Part shown: positions 31,118 through 40,616 of the stretch, piece after piece
Layout: each line of letters starts with the position of its first letter
Numbering within the stretch: position 1 is the stretch's first letter
Assembly (NCBI GenBank): GCA_005116895.1
Contig: SWDO01000021.1
Span: 76,386 to 140,385, forward strand
DNA length: 64,000 bases
Reading direction: 5' to 3'
Source of the DNA: Nitrospira sp.
GTDB taxonomy: Bacteria; Nitrospirota; Nitrospiria; Nitrospirales; Nitrospiraceae
Position numbers and translations under genes: made by a program
Notes under the pieces: generated by a model
The model's database searches: none
What the model was told of the DNA's origin: nothing
Seen by the model: only the letters and a program-made list of their open reading frames with translations

Positions 31118-32131
31118 ATGCATATCCCTTTCAATGTCGGCAGTTCTCACTATGTCGGCGTCTTGATGTCCGTCAGCCTGATCGTAACCGGGTGCTCCAT
31201 GTTTTCCGGAGAGGCAAAGCTTCACAAAAATGCCAAAGGATCCGTCTATCTCAAGGAAATCGCCGATTGGTCATTTTCAGCCGACCATCCTGCCACCATC
31301 GACCAAATGACCATGCTAAAAGTAGTCAAAGGCGTTGTGACCGACGACGTTCTGAAAATGTCAGGCAACATGCCCGCCAGTGGCAGCAAGCCGATGAGAG
31401 TATTCAGCGATGAAGACGCCGAGTTTCTTGCTCCCCTGCTAGCCCAAGGCTTATCGCAAGCGAAACCTGAGCAGATTGTCGGTTTCAAGGTGTCTCCATC
31501 GGCAGGGTCAGGCACTGAACCCACAGCGGGCACCCTCTATGTCCACAAAGAATCAATCCATTTGACAATCGCTTCTACGCAAAACCGAAAGGCCTCGGGA
31601 TTCACTCCTCGTTCTACTGCGCATCTTGAAAAAGCTCCTTCCTTTGTCGCTCTGGGAAGTGACGCTATGACGATGGTCATCGACTACCAGACCCTCGCCA
31701 AAGCAGCGATGCCTGGTTCGATTCAGGCAGCAGGGTCACCGAAACCTATCCCTGCTTCTACAGCAAAGGCTGCGCCGATGGTACCAGCCGCTGCGCCGAC
31801 ACTCGACCCATTGGTCACGGAAGCAGCATCGCCACAGGAGGCTTCCGCCTTGCTAGACCCTCAAGAGTTTCCGGCTCATAGCCGGACAGACTCAGGAATT
31901 CCTCAATTGAGTACCGATGAACTATTCAACAAGAAGCTGGATGAGCTCCGTGAAGTGCGAGAAGCTAACAAACGCAAAGATTCAGAAATCGCAATGCTGA
32001 AGAAGGAAACAATGTGGATGAAACAAGAACTCCGTCAACGGACGGAAGAAGTGAAAGCTATGAAAACCAGCAAATCAGCGGCTCGCTCAGTCCCGAAAAA
32101 GAAATCGGCGGAAGCGTATCAGACTCGGTAA
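31118..32131 (+). CDS. uncharacterised lipoprotein, paralogous to the 6369-7346 product, with C-terminal coiled coil
   Basis: Signal/lipobox LMSVSLIVTGC; C-terminal LDELREVREANKRKDSEIAMLKKE coiled coil; upstream ORF extension to 31019 unlikely. Confidence 0.72.
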   Translation: MHIPFNVGSSHYVGVLMSVSLIVTGCSMFSGEAKLHKNAKGSVYLKEIADWSFSADHPATIDQMTMLKVVKGVVTDDVLKMSGNMPASGSKPMRVFSDEDAEFLAPLLAQGLSQAKPEQIVGFKVSPSAGSGTEPTAGTLYVHKESIHLTIASTQNRKASGFTPRSTAHLEKAPSFVALGSDAMTMVIDYQTLAKAAMPGSIQAAGSPKPIPASTAKAAPMVPAAAPTLDPLVTEAASPQEASALLDPQEFPAHSRTDSGIPQLSTDELFNKKLDELREVREANKRKDSEIAMLKKETMWMKQELRQRTEEVKAMKTSKSAARSVPKKKSAEAYQTR

Positions 32132-32144
32132 TCAACTGATCGAT

Positions 32145-32861
32145 CTAATCAACGTCGCAGAGCTCAGGCTGCAGCAGAACAACCTCACTGGACAGAGGCT
32201 GACGAAAGTTCATGCGGCAGTAGCAGGCATACGTCACATAGGTATCTTGCAGACAGTACTGCGCAAGCTCACGACCCTGCCTTTTCTCCCACATTTCAGC
32301 GACTTGTTCCCCACTACCCGACTTCGTTTCGACCTGTAATGCTCTAGCCAGGACGTCGAGCTTGACCCACCCCCTCGTATCCCAATTACTCCAGATGGCC
32401 ATCGTGTCATAGACCGGTTCGGTACGGAACTTCGCAAGGTTGATATCGAGGCTGGGTTTCACTTGATTGATGATCGACCGCTTTTTGATGAAGGGCAGAT
32501 CAAAGCCAAGTCCGTTGTGTGTGATGAATAAGGCAGGGCGGTCTTGGGCTAATCTTGCCCAGAATTGGCGGAGCAGCTCGCGTTCGTCCCCCCCGAACCA
32601 AGCGATGGCGCTGCGAGCTTCCATCTGGTCGGAAAACTCCAGCAGGCCGATACAGACGATGCGGCTGAACGTCCCATCGAACGCCGACTTGGCGTACAGC
32701 TCATCCTCTGCGTGCCGGCGATCTTCTGCCGCACCTGCGGCAAAGAGGTCATACCCCTTATCCGCTTGGGGGGATTCACTGCTCATCGGCGTCTTCCCCG
32801 CCAAACGTGCCCATTCTTCACGAGGAGCTTGGACGGTTTCGATATCAAGCACCACCCTCAT
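32145..32861 (-). CDS. predicted 3'-5' exonuclease related to the PolB exonuclease domain (RNase H-like)
   Basis: MRVVLDIETVQ (DIE), FITHNGLGFDLPFIKKRS, YCLQDTYVTYACYCR DEDD-like motifs. Confidence 0.85.
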   Translation of the reverse strand: MRVVLDIETVQAPREEWARLAGKTPMSSESPQADKGYDLFAAGAAEDRRHAEDELYAKSAFDGTFSRIVCIGLLEFSDQMEARSAIAWFGGDERELLRQFWARLAQDRPALFITHNGLGFDLPFIKKRSIINQVKPSLDINLAKFRTEPVYDTMAIWSNWDTRGWVKLDVLARALQVETKSGSGEQVAEMWEKRQGRELAQYCLQDTYVTYACYCRMNFRQPLSSEVVLLQPELCDVD

Positions 32862-33262
32862 CGTGAAACTCCGAACGCATCACGCCGCAAGGCTTCGATC
32901 ACCGCGTAGTCTGCCGGCGGAAACGTAAACTGCGTGAGATCTTCAGGATAGACCCAGCGGATTTCTTCACAACCGATAGGCAGGGGTTTCCCCTGTTCAA
33001 TAGCACATCGAAAAAAATGCAACTCGATAATTTGATCCAGATAGTCGTGCCGAATGACCCGATACGGAATAGGTTGGTCAATGCGAACACTCAGCTCTTC
33101 AAACAGCTCTCGTTGCAAACACTCCGTGAGCGATTCGCCCATTTCCCGTTTGCCTCCAGGGAACTCCCAGAAACCCGCCAAGTGGGCACCAGGCTTTCGA
33201 CGGGCGATTAAATAGCGACCGTCACGGCGGATGAGCCCTGCCGCCACTTCAATGACTTGCAT
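32858..33262 (-). CDS. MutT-type NUDIX hydrolase
   Basis: NUDIX box GGKREMGESLTECLQRELFEELSV; 4-bp overlap with the exonuclease gene. Confidence 0.9.
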   Translation of the reverse strand: MQVIEVAAGLIRRDGRYLIARRKPGAHLAGFWEFPGGKREMGESLTECLQRELFEELSVRIDQPIPYRVIRHDYLDQIIELHFFRCAIEQGKPLPIGCEEIRWVYPEDLTQFTFPPADYAVIEALRRDAFGVSR

Positions 33263-33275
33263 GATCACTCCTAAA

Positions 33276-33989
33276 TTACCGTTCACGCGTCGCCGGGCGG
33301 AACGGATATGTCTTACAGAACGACTTCATCGGACACAGGAGACAATAGGGATCACGAGCCGTGCATACCATCGCTCCGAAGTCCATAATCGCCTGATTAA
33401 AGTCATACCCTTTCCCACGCGGGATCAAGGTTTCGGACAATTCCCATAGCATCGTCTTCTGTACCTTAGGATCACCTTCAGCGACAAACACCCTGTGCAA
33501 GACACGGATCACGTTCGTGTCTAGAATGGGCGCATCTTCATTGAACGCGAAGGAGCGAATTGCCCCCGCAGTATACCGCCCGATCCCTTTGAATGAGAGC
33601 AACTCCTCAGCATCGTTGGGGAGTTTTCCCCCATACCGTTCCACCGTTTCACAGGCGATCCCGTGCAGTCGTTCCGGGCGAATGTTGTACCCAAGGGGAT
33701 ACCAGGTCTTCCTGACATCGGCGACCGGAGCCTCTGCCAAGTCTTCGAAGCTCGGATAACGTTTCAAAAACTCGTGGTACTTAGGGATCACCCGATCAAC
33801 TTGGGTCTGCTGAAGCATCACCTCTGAGACGAGGATATGATACGGGTCTGAGGTTTTCCGCCAGGGTAAATCCCGGCCATGTTCCCTATACCACTTCAGA
33901 AGCCTCAGTTGAAATCGACGCTTAGTAGAACGCTCGGGGAGAACGGACTTGCCAGGTTGTTTCTTGTTGGAGGGACGTCTCGTAGGCAT
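33276..33989 (-). CDS. mutY: MutY-like A/G-specific adenine glycosylase without the C-terminal NUDIX-like domain
   Basis: LPWRKTSDPYHILVSEVMLQQTQV, GIGRYTAGAIRSFAF, ILDTNVIRVL, FeS cluster CTARDPYCLLCPMKSFC; ends shortly after the cluster. Confidence 0.82.
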   Translation of the reverse strand: MPTRRPSNKKQPGKSVLPERSTKRRFQLRLLKWYREHGRDLPWRKTSDPYHILVSEVMLQQTQVDRVIPKYHEFLKRYPSFEDLAEAPVADVRKTWYPLGYNIRPERLHGIACETVERYGGKLPNDAEELLSFKGIGRYTAGAIRSFAFNEDAPILDTNVIRVLHRVFVAEGDPKVQKTMLWELSETLIPRGKGYDFNQAIMDFGAMVCTARDPYCLLCPMKSFCKTYPFRPATRER

Positions 33990-34105
33990 ATATGAAGTCC
34001 TATAGCCGCAGTCTCTCGACCGCGCCATTGTAGGAGTCCACTTCCTCCAAAATCAAATGCGCCGATCACCTACTGAAGTGAAAGAACGTTTAGAAAATGG
34101 CGTCG

Positions 34106-35020
34106 TTACTGCTGGAGGTCGGAGGGGGTTGAAACAGCATAGACCTTGAGATGGGGTTCAGTCTGAAAACTTGCCTGGGCCTGCCGAGCTGCCGTCTCGT
34201 CACGAAACACACCAAAGACCGTGGCCCCACTCCCCGACAATAACGCAGCCTCGGCCCCTTCAGCGAACAGTTTCCGCTTGATTCTGTGAAGTGCTGGATG
34301 GGTCTTGAACACTGCGGTTTCAAAATCGTTTTCAGCCACCTGAAGCACACTCTCCCATGAGAGCGCAGAAGTTTTCCCCAGCGCCGCGTGGGCCTCCGAA
34401 AGCGGCCGCACCTCCGTTCGGCTTATGGAAAGCTGCTGATACGCCCACTTTGTTTCGACCGGAAACCCTGGATTCACCAGGACCACCCATCGGCTCCCCT
34501 TGAGTTGCACGGGGTCCACCTTCTCACCCCTCCCTTCCACAATTGCGGAAGGAGCGAAAAAGAAGAATGGGACGTCGCTTCCAAGTGCTTGGCCAACGTG
34601 AGCCATCTTCTCCATCGACCACCCTAAATTCAACAGCTGGTTCAGCCCGATAATCGTCGCAGCCGCATCACTACTCCCGCCTCCCAACCCGGCTCCCATC
34701 GGAATTCGCTTTGCGAGCACCAGATCCAATCCAATGACTCGTCCACTATGCTCAAGTACCGCCGCTGCGGCACGATAGACCAGGTTGGAAGAGTCTGTCT
34801 TCAACGAAGAGTCATCGCATTGCAAGGCGATGGACGAATGTTTGTCGCTGAGGGAGATCGAAAGCTCGTCCTCCAACTGCACACTCTGCATCAGCGACCA
34901 GAGATTATGATACCCATCTGGCCGACGGTCGAGAATGCGGAGCACGAGATTGATTTTTGCGGGGGCGAAAACGGTAAGAGACGTGGATAAGACGGTCGAT
35001 CGGGAAGATGGATTAGTCAC
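34106..35020 (-). CDS. ispE: 4-diphosphocytidyl-2-C-methyl-D-erythritol kinase
   Basis: FAPAKINLVLRILDRRPDGYHNLWSLMQSV, KRIPMGAGLGGGSSDAAATI GHMP motif. Confidence 0.95.
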   Translation of the reverse strand: MTNPSSRSTVLSTSLTVFAPAKINLVLRILDRRPDGYHNLWSLMQSVQLEDELSISLSDKHSSIALQCDDSSLKTDSSNLVYRAAAAVLEHSGRVIGLDLVLAKRIPMGAGLGGGSSDAAATIIGLNQLLNLGWSMEKMAHVGQALGSDVPFFFFAPSAIVEGRGEKVDPVQLKGSRWVVLVNPGFPVETKWAYQQLSISRTEVRPLSEAHAALGKTSALSWESVLQVAENDFETAVFKTHPALHRIKRKLFAEGAEAALLSGSGATVFGVFRDETAARQAQASFQTEPHLKVYAVSTPSDLQQ

Positions 35021-36398
35021 GACCTCCTTTTATAGCATACTTCTCCAGGCGATACCGAAATGATCTGGTGTTCAGACGGAGCATGCGCGCGGCTTTCTTT
35101 TTGACCCATTTTGATCGCTCAAGTGCCTTCAGCAACAAATCCTTTTCGATGCCGTTGATGAGCCCCTCAAGATCCAGCCCCTCGTCAGTCAGATCCATCG
35201 GCATCGCCGTGTGCTGCGACTGCGTCGCAGGTCGATGAAGCCATCCATGCACCTCAGCGTCGGTCACAAGCTCTGCTGTTGCAAATGCAACGACCCGTTC
35301 GATCAGATTCTCCAACTCACGAACGTTGCCACGCCATTCATGACTCAGCAATACATGCATGGCTTCCTGGCTAATCACAGGCTTGGGCTTGCCGCTTTCT
35401 TTTGAAAACCGTTCCAGAAAGTGATTGACCAGTAACGGAATATCACCGGTACGCATGCGCAAGGGTGGAAGCCGTATAGGGATCACGTCCAACCGATAGT
35501 AGAGGTCTTCTCGGAACGAACCATCCGCAACCGCTTTCTCAAGATCTTTGTTAGTGGCGGCTACCACACGCACATCGACCTTGACGTCGTGATTGCCACC
35601 GACCCGTCTAAATTCTCGCTCCTGAATCACGCGCAGAAGCTTGACCTGAATGGTAGGAGTCGTATCACCGATCTCATCGAGAAAGATGGTCCCTCCATCA
35701 GCCACCTCGAATAATCCGGCTTTGTTGGCAATAGCCCCTGTAAACGAACCCTTCATGTGGCCGAACAGTTCACTCTCCAACAGCGTCTCAGGTACGGCAC
35801 TGCAGTTAACCGCCACAAACGGCATGACGCTTCTGGCGCTGTTGTAGTGAATCGCACGCGCGACCAACTCTTTTCCTGTTCCACTTTCGCCGCAGATCAA
35901 GACATTGCTTTTCGAGTCAGCAACTTTCCGCACGACATCGAACACCTTCTGCATCGCCTCGCTCTGGCCGATGAGCTGCGCGAATGACGACTGACTGGCC
36001 ATCTCCCGCTTGAGGAGCATGTTCTCGGTTGTGAGACGCCGTTTTTCCAGCGCATTCCGGATGATCAGCTGAACTTCATCGACCTGGAATGGCTTGGTCA
36101 GATAATCGTACGCGCCTTGCTTCATAGCCTCGACGGCGGAATCCGCGCTGGCAAAGGCCGTGATGATCAGCACGACTGTTTCCGGTGAGGCAGACTTGAC
36201 GGCCTTCAGAACCTCCATGCCGTCGATCTTCGGCATCCTCAAATCGGTGATGACCAGATCAAAGATTTCTTTATTCAGAAGCTCAATGGCTTCTTCTCCG
36301 TCCATGGCGCTGGTCACGGCATACCCAGCCCGTTTGAGCATGATGCTCAATACGTCGCGCAAGCTTTGTTCGTCATCGACGACTAGGATCTTTTCCAC
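35013..36398 (-). CDS. pilR: sigma54-dependent response regulator (NtrC family, PilR-like)
   Basis: Receiver domain, [33 protein letters not shown] (GAFTGA variant), HTH C-terminus. Confidence 0.85.
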   Translation of the reverse strand: MEKILVVDDEQSLRDVLSIMLKRAGYAVTSAMDGEEAIELLNKEIFDLVITDLRMPKIDGMEVLKAVKSASPETVVLIITAFASADSAVEAMKQGAYDYLTKPFQVDEVQLIIRNALEKRRLTTENMLLKREMASQSSFAQLIGQSEAMQKVFDVVRKVADSKSNVLICGESGTGKELVARAIHYNSARSVMPFVAVNCSAVPETLLESELFGHMKGSFTGAIANKAGLFEVADGGTIFLDEIGDTTPTIQVKLLRVIQEREFRRVGGNHDVKVDVRVVAATNKDLEKAVADGSFREDLYYRLDVIPIRLPPLRMRTGDIPLLVNHFLERFSKESGKPKPVISQEAMHVLLSHEWRGNVRELENLIERVVAFATAELVTDAEVHGWLHRPATQSQHTAMPMDLTDEGLDLEGLINGIEKDLLLKALERSKWVKKKAARMLRLNTRSFRYRLEKYAIKGGRD

Positions 36399-38086
36399 GG
36401 CTCTCTACCTTCGTGCCAGAGTCGTACTCCTGAATCCGCCGTACAAGGCAAGCAAACGCCAAATCGTGTTCCGTGCCCTTCCTGGCTTTCCACTTTGATC
36501 CACCCTCCGTGAAGATCGACGATGCGATGGACTGCTGCCAACCCCAACCCAGAGCCTCGCTTTTTGGTAGTGAAAAACGGAAGGAATATTTTGCCGAGAT
36601 TGTTCTTCGGGATGCCTTCTCCGGTATCATGAAATGAGATCTCTACCACCTCAGCCTTTCGCCCGCCGACATCAACCTTTCTACCCCCCGTCGCGATCGT
36701 CAGTTGCCCACCTTTCGGCATGGCATCGAAAGCATTCACCGCCAGGTTCCAGAACACTTGTTTCATTTGATCCTGATCCACTTGCGCGGGCAATGCCCCG
36801 GTGCACGGTGTCGCCGCGATGGTGATATTCGTTCTGCTTCGTGCTTCATGTTGTACCAGATCAAGAGTCTCAGCAAGGACTTTGTTTAAATCGTACTCTG
36901 CTAAATTTAGCGCTGGCGGCCTGGCATACTGAAGAAACTCTGTGATGATCGTATCTAGCCGTGTCGCTTCCCGAACTGCAATTTCCATCAAGCGCTGGCT
37001 GGTTTCATCGGCCAGGAGATCCTTTCGTAGCATTTGCATCGCTCCAGCCAGTGCACCCAAGGGATTCCTAATTTCGTGGGCCATTCCCGCCGACATCTCC
37101 CCGAGGCTGGCCAACCACTCCTTCCGCTGCATTTCTTCTTCGAGATCACGGATCTGAGTGAGATCTTTGAACACGCCAACCAGTCCCGTTTGCTCTCCAC
37201 GCTCATGCAAAGGCGCGAGTGTCATGCCGAGAATCAACCGATTGCCATCGGATCGTTTACACTCCACTTCGAACCGCATGTTGGAGAACACATCTTGCGC
37301 GAGATCGTCATCGTGCTGACTGGGATGCCAGTTAAACACTTCCCGCCAGGGACGCCCCTGTACTTGCGCAAAGCTATAACCCGTGGCTTCCTGCGCCGCG
37401 GGGTTGAAGGAAGTAATCCGACCCTTCTCTTCGGTCGTAAAGACGCCGCTGCTGATACTGTGAACGATATTCTCATGGAATGCTTGAAGGCGGCTCAGGC
37501 CCTGTTCTTTTTCACGAAGCGATTGATCTACCAGCCGAAGCTGATCCGCAAGGGCGCCGCTTAAGAAGCCGACGACGAGGAACGCCAGACCGTAGACACC
37601 GAACGCATGGAGTGTTTCAGCGGCACTGAGGTCAGCATGAGGCAACCATCCCCAGACTTCAGCAAGGCCGTAGAGCTGCACATTCGTGAGAATCCCAAAC
37701 AGGATGATGCAGAGGCTGGCCGTCAAAAGGCCCACCCGGCGACGCGGGACCAAACTTGCGACCGTCACACTGATCACATAGAGCACTGCGAACGGACTTT
37801 CGATTCCGCCCGTCCTGGCAATCAAGACCGTCTCCAGTAAAAAGTCGACGGCAATCTGAGCCCAGGCAAACTGCACAAGCACTTGAGGAGTAGTCAGTAG
37901 CCGGAAAATGAACGCGTAAAGAATCGTGACCGCATAGGTGAAGATGATCAGGGCATAGAACGTTTCAACCCGTTCGCCCTTGGTGACCTGAAAGGCGAGG
38001 GAAAGCCCTAACAGGACGGTGACGATAACGACTCGCCACCCCATTAACCGGTAGATTCTTGTTTTGATATCGCCCATGGGCCCCAC
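36383..38086 (-). CDS. pilS: PAS-containing sensor histidine kinase (PilS-like)
   Basis: Six-TM-like N-terminus, PAS, MAHEIRNPLGALAGAMQML H-box, GSGLGLAAVHRIV; overlaps pilR. Confidence 0.85.
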   Translation of the reverse strand: MGPMGDIKTRIYRLMGWRVVIVTVLLGLSLAFQVTKGERVETFYALIIFTYAVTILYAFIFRLLTTPQVLVQFAWAQIAVDFLLETVLIARTGGIESPFAVLYVISVTVASLVPRRRVGLLTASLCIILFGILTNVQLYGLAEVWGWLPHADLSAAETLHAFGVYGLAFLVVGFLSGALADQLRLVDQSLREKEQGLSRLQAFHENIVHSISSGVFTTEEKGRITSFNPAAQEATGYSFAQVQGRPWREVFNWHPSQHDDDLAQDVFSNMRFEVECKRSDGNRLILGMTLAPLHERGEQTGLVGVFKDLTQIRDLEEEMQRKEWLASLGEMSAGMAHEIRNPLGALAGAMQMLRKDLLADETSQRLMEIAVREATRLDTIITEFLQYARPPALNLAEYDLNKVLAETLDLVQHEARSRTNITIAATPCTGALPAQVDQDQMKQVFWNLAVNAFDAMPKGGQLTIATGGRKVDVGGRKAEVVEISFHDTGEGIPKNNLGKIFLPFFTTKKRGSGLGLAAVHRIVDLHGGWIKVESQEGHGTRFGVCLPCTADSGVRLWHEGREPWKRS

Positions 38087-38104
38087 CCGCCGTCATGACG
38101 TGAT

Positions 38105-38165
38105 TAGACCCATACTCATGTTCATCGAGAAATGTGGTGCCGAGATGACATCGAGGTAGGGTCTA
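38105..38165. other. long imperfect inverted repeat between pilC and pilS
   Basis: TAGACCC(A)TAC (38105-38115) pairs with GTAGGGTCTA (38156-38165); inner arms TGTTCATC / GATGACA also pair. Confidence 0.65.
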
Positions 38166-38234
38166 TTCAGCTCCTAACGATCAGAGTCAGCCTTCTCCAA
38201 TGAATATATTCCTGCGAAACAAGCGCATCCGTGT

Positions 38235-39452
38235 TCATGAGCTGATTGCATTGGCCATTGTGAAGATAGGCAGATACATGGCCACCACGATGAATCCGAT
38301 GAGGACTCCGAGAAAAACCATCATCATCGGTTCCAGCAATGCAGTCAGTGAGGCAACCGCCTGATCCACCTCGTCCTCGTAAAAATCTGCGATTTTCCCT
38401 AGCATGGCGTCGAGCGCACCCGTTGATTCGCCAACTGCAATCATGTGTGTCACCATCTTCGGGAATACCTGACTTTTCGCGAGAGGCTCGGAAATCGTCT
38501 TGCCTCCGCTGATACTCACCCTCGCGTTGATTAGAGCTTCTTCAATGATTTTGTTACCCGACGTCTTCGCGCAAATCGTCAAGGCGTCCAATAACGGCAC
38601 GCCGCTGGTTATGAGCGTCCCCAACGTTCTCGTGAACTTCGCTACCGACGCCTTTCGCACTAAATCTCCAAAAACAGGCAGCTTGAGGAGCAACTTATCC
38701 ATCTGGTACTTTCCCTTGGCCGTTGCATAGTATTTCTTGAACGCGACGACTGCGAGAATGCCCCCACCAAGAATGATGTACCAGCTCGACTGAGCAAAAT
38801 TACTCATATCAATCACGAGCTGAGTGGGACCAGGAAGCGCCACCTTTCCACCGGACATATCTTTGAACATCTTCTCAAACACCGGAATCACGAAGATCAT
38901 TAATACGGCAATCACGATAAAGGCGATTCCCAAAATCGACGCCGGGTACACCATGGCGCTCTTGATTTGCCCCTTCAATTTCATCGCTTTTTCAATATAC
39001 TTGGAAAGTCGACCAAGAATGGTATCGAGCAACCCCCCCACTTCGCCCGCATGCACCATGTTGACATACAGATCATCAAAAACTTTGGGGTGCCTGCGGA
39101 GGGCATCTGAAAACGTCGAGCCTCCCTCGACTTGAACTTTGATCGCACCCACAGACTTCCTCAGCGCTGCATTCTCTGATTGGTTCGATAGGATTTCTAG
39201 ACACTGAATCAAGGGCAACCCAGCATTAATCATGGTCCCAAACTGCCTGGTAAAAACGACCAAGTCCTTTTCGCTCACTCCGCCACCAAGCTTAAAACTG
39301 AATCCCTCTTGGGCCGCCTTCTCCTCAAGGCTCGTCACCACCACGCTTTGTTTGCGTAGTTGCTCCACCGCTTCATCGCGCGACTTCGCGACGAGTTCAC
39401 CCTTTTTCACCGCTCCGGACTTGCTCCGCCCGACATATGCAAACGTGGCCAT
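38235..39452 (-). CDS. pilC: type IV pilus / type II secretion inner membrane platform protein
   Basis: GSF domain pair; FTRQFGTMINAGLPLIQCLEIL, FTRTLGTLITSGVPLLDALTI, LLEPMMMVFLGVLIGFIVVAMYLPIF. Confidence 0.92.
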   Translation of the reverse strand: MATFAYVGRSKSGAVKKGELVAKSRDEAVEQLRKQSVVVTSLEEKAAQEGFSFKLGGGVSEKDLVVFTRQFGTMINAGLPLIQCLEILSNQSENAALRKSVGAIKVQVEGGSTFSDALRRHPKVFDDLYVNMVHAGEVGGLLDTILGRLSKYIEKAMKLKGQIKSAMVYPASILGIAFIVIAVLMIFVIPVFEKMFKDMSGGKVALPGPTQLVIDMSNFAQSSWYIILGGGILAVVAFKKYYATAKGKYQMDKLLLKLPVFGDLVRKASVAKFTRTLGTLITSGVPLLDALTICAKTSGNKIIEEALINARVSISGGKTISEPLAKSQVFPKMVTHMIAVGESTGALDAMLGKIADFYEDEVDQAVASLTALLEPMMMVFLGVLIGFIVVAMYLPIFTMANAISS

Positions 39453-39515
39453 AGATTCTCGTCCTGTTATGGCTCCCTGAGCCGGTTATACGGGAAGACT
39501 GAGGCTACGAAGCGT

Positions 39516-39544
39516 AGTCTACTGGGGGGTCGGAAACCTGTCAA
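39516..39544 (-). promoter_or_regulatory. candidate sigma70 promoter upstream of pilC
   Basis: Minus strand TTGACA-N17-TAGACT, followed by a CTACG-CTT-CGTAG mini-hairpin. Confidence 0.45.
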
Positions 39545-39600
39545 AAACAATTGAAATATTTACCCGACGCTCGAAGAGGTCGTATTTGCAGCCGAGATCA

Positions 39601-40143
39601 TTAGGCAAGCGGAGGCGCCACATTCGTGTCACGATACCCTCGATACAGGTAATGTAACCCTGAGGCCAGTGTGAATCCAACCATGAGGACGATGAGTGGA
39701 GTAAGCATGGAACGGTCGAGTCCTCGCCATGTCAAAAGGACAATCAACAGGACATAGCTCAACTGAAACAACGTCGTTCCTTTTCCCAAAATCGTCGGTG
39801 TCACATTAATCGGTGTATTGGTGACGTGAGCCACCACGGTCCCCAATAGGAGAATAATGTCCCGGCTCACGACCAGAATGACCAGCCAGGACGGCACCAA
39901 ATGCAGCATCGCCAGCGAGATGAAACTCGACGTCAGCAGCAGCTTGTCTGCCAGAGGGTCAAGTACGGTCCCTAATCGTGTGCGCTGATTCAGTTTGCGT
40001 GCAAGATAACCGTCAATGGCATCCGTCAGTCCGGCGATGAGTAGTGTCGAGAGTGCGAACCCATATGAGCCGTAGGTCATGAACCCTATGTAGACGGGGA
40101 TCAGGAGGATGCGAAGGATCGTGAGGCTATTGGGGATATTCAT
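39601..40143 (-). CDS. pgsA: CDP-diacylglycerol-glycerol-3-phosphate 3-phosphatidyltransferase
   Basis: LTDAIDGYLARKLNQRTRLGTVLDPLADKLLL CDP-alcohol phosphotransferase motif. Confidence 0.92.
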   Translation of the reverse strand: MNIPNSLTILRILLIPVYIGFMTYGSYGFALSTLLIAGLTDAIDGYLARKLNQRTRLGTVLDPLADKLLLTSSFISLAMLHLVPSWLVILVVSRDIILLLGTVVAHVTNTPINVTPTILGKGTTLFQLSYVLLIVLLTWRGLDRSMLTPLIVLMVGFTLASGLHYLYRGYRDTNVAPPLA

Positions 40144-40298
40144 GGGATGGAATTAGCCGCGCCTCTGACTGGATGAGGGGTGGCATCATAGTAATCGACG
40201 CGACGCTTGTCAACGAGTTGCAGCCTGTATTGATGACCTTCTATAATTAAGGGATAGAGACTTGTCGTCAATTGTTATTTCTGGGGGATTAAGAAAGC

Positions 40299-40616
40299 AT
40301 GAGCACATTGCCACTGATGTTTAAGAAAGAAGGATTGGTCGAGAAACATCAGCTTGAAGGAGTTGATCCGAGTGATCGATATTTCAACCGCACCATTCTG
40401 GTCAATCGGACCCCATCGGGATACTCGGGGAAGATTATGTATGAAGCCTTCGTTGTTGAGAGTCGCTCACACTCGACCATTGCCGCAACAGTGAAAGAAT
40501 TAGTGGATAAACTTCAAGGGTTCGGGTTCACTCGCATGAGAACGCGGGCCAATTTTAAAGGAACTCGCTATCTCGCCGAAAAAGAAACGTGGCTTGACTA
40601 CCCAGATCCGGCTTAA
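40299..40616 (+). CDS. uncharacterised conserved-looking small protein
   Basis: 105 aa ORF; TTGCAG-N18-TATAAT lies upstream in the intergenic gap. Confidence 0.6.
   Translation: MSTLPLMFKKEGLVEKHQLEGVDPSDRYFNRTILVNRTPSGYSGKIMYEAFVVESRSHSTIAATVKELVDKLQGFGFTRMRTRANFKGTRYLAEKETWLDYPDPA

Noticed and set aside
38087-38234. Possible sigma54 promoter (CGGCAC-N5-TTCTC) before pilS
   Set aside because: Too far from TGGCAC-N5-TTGCW consensus to call.
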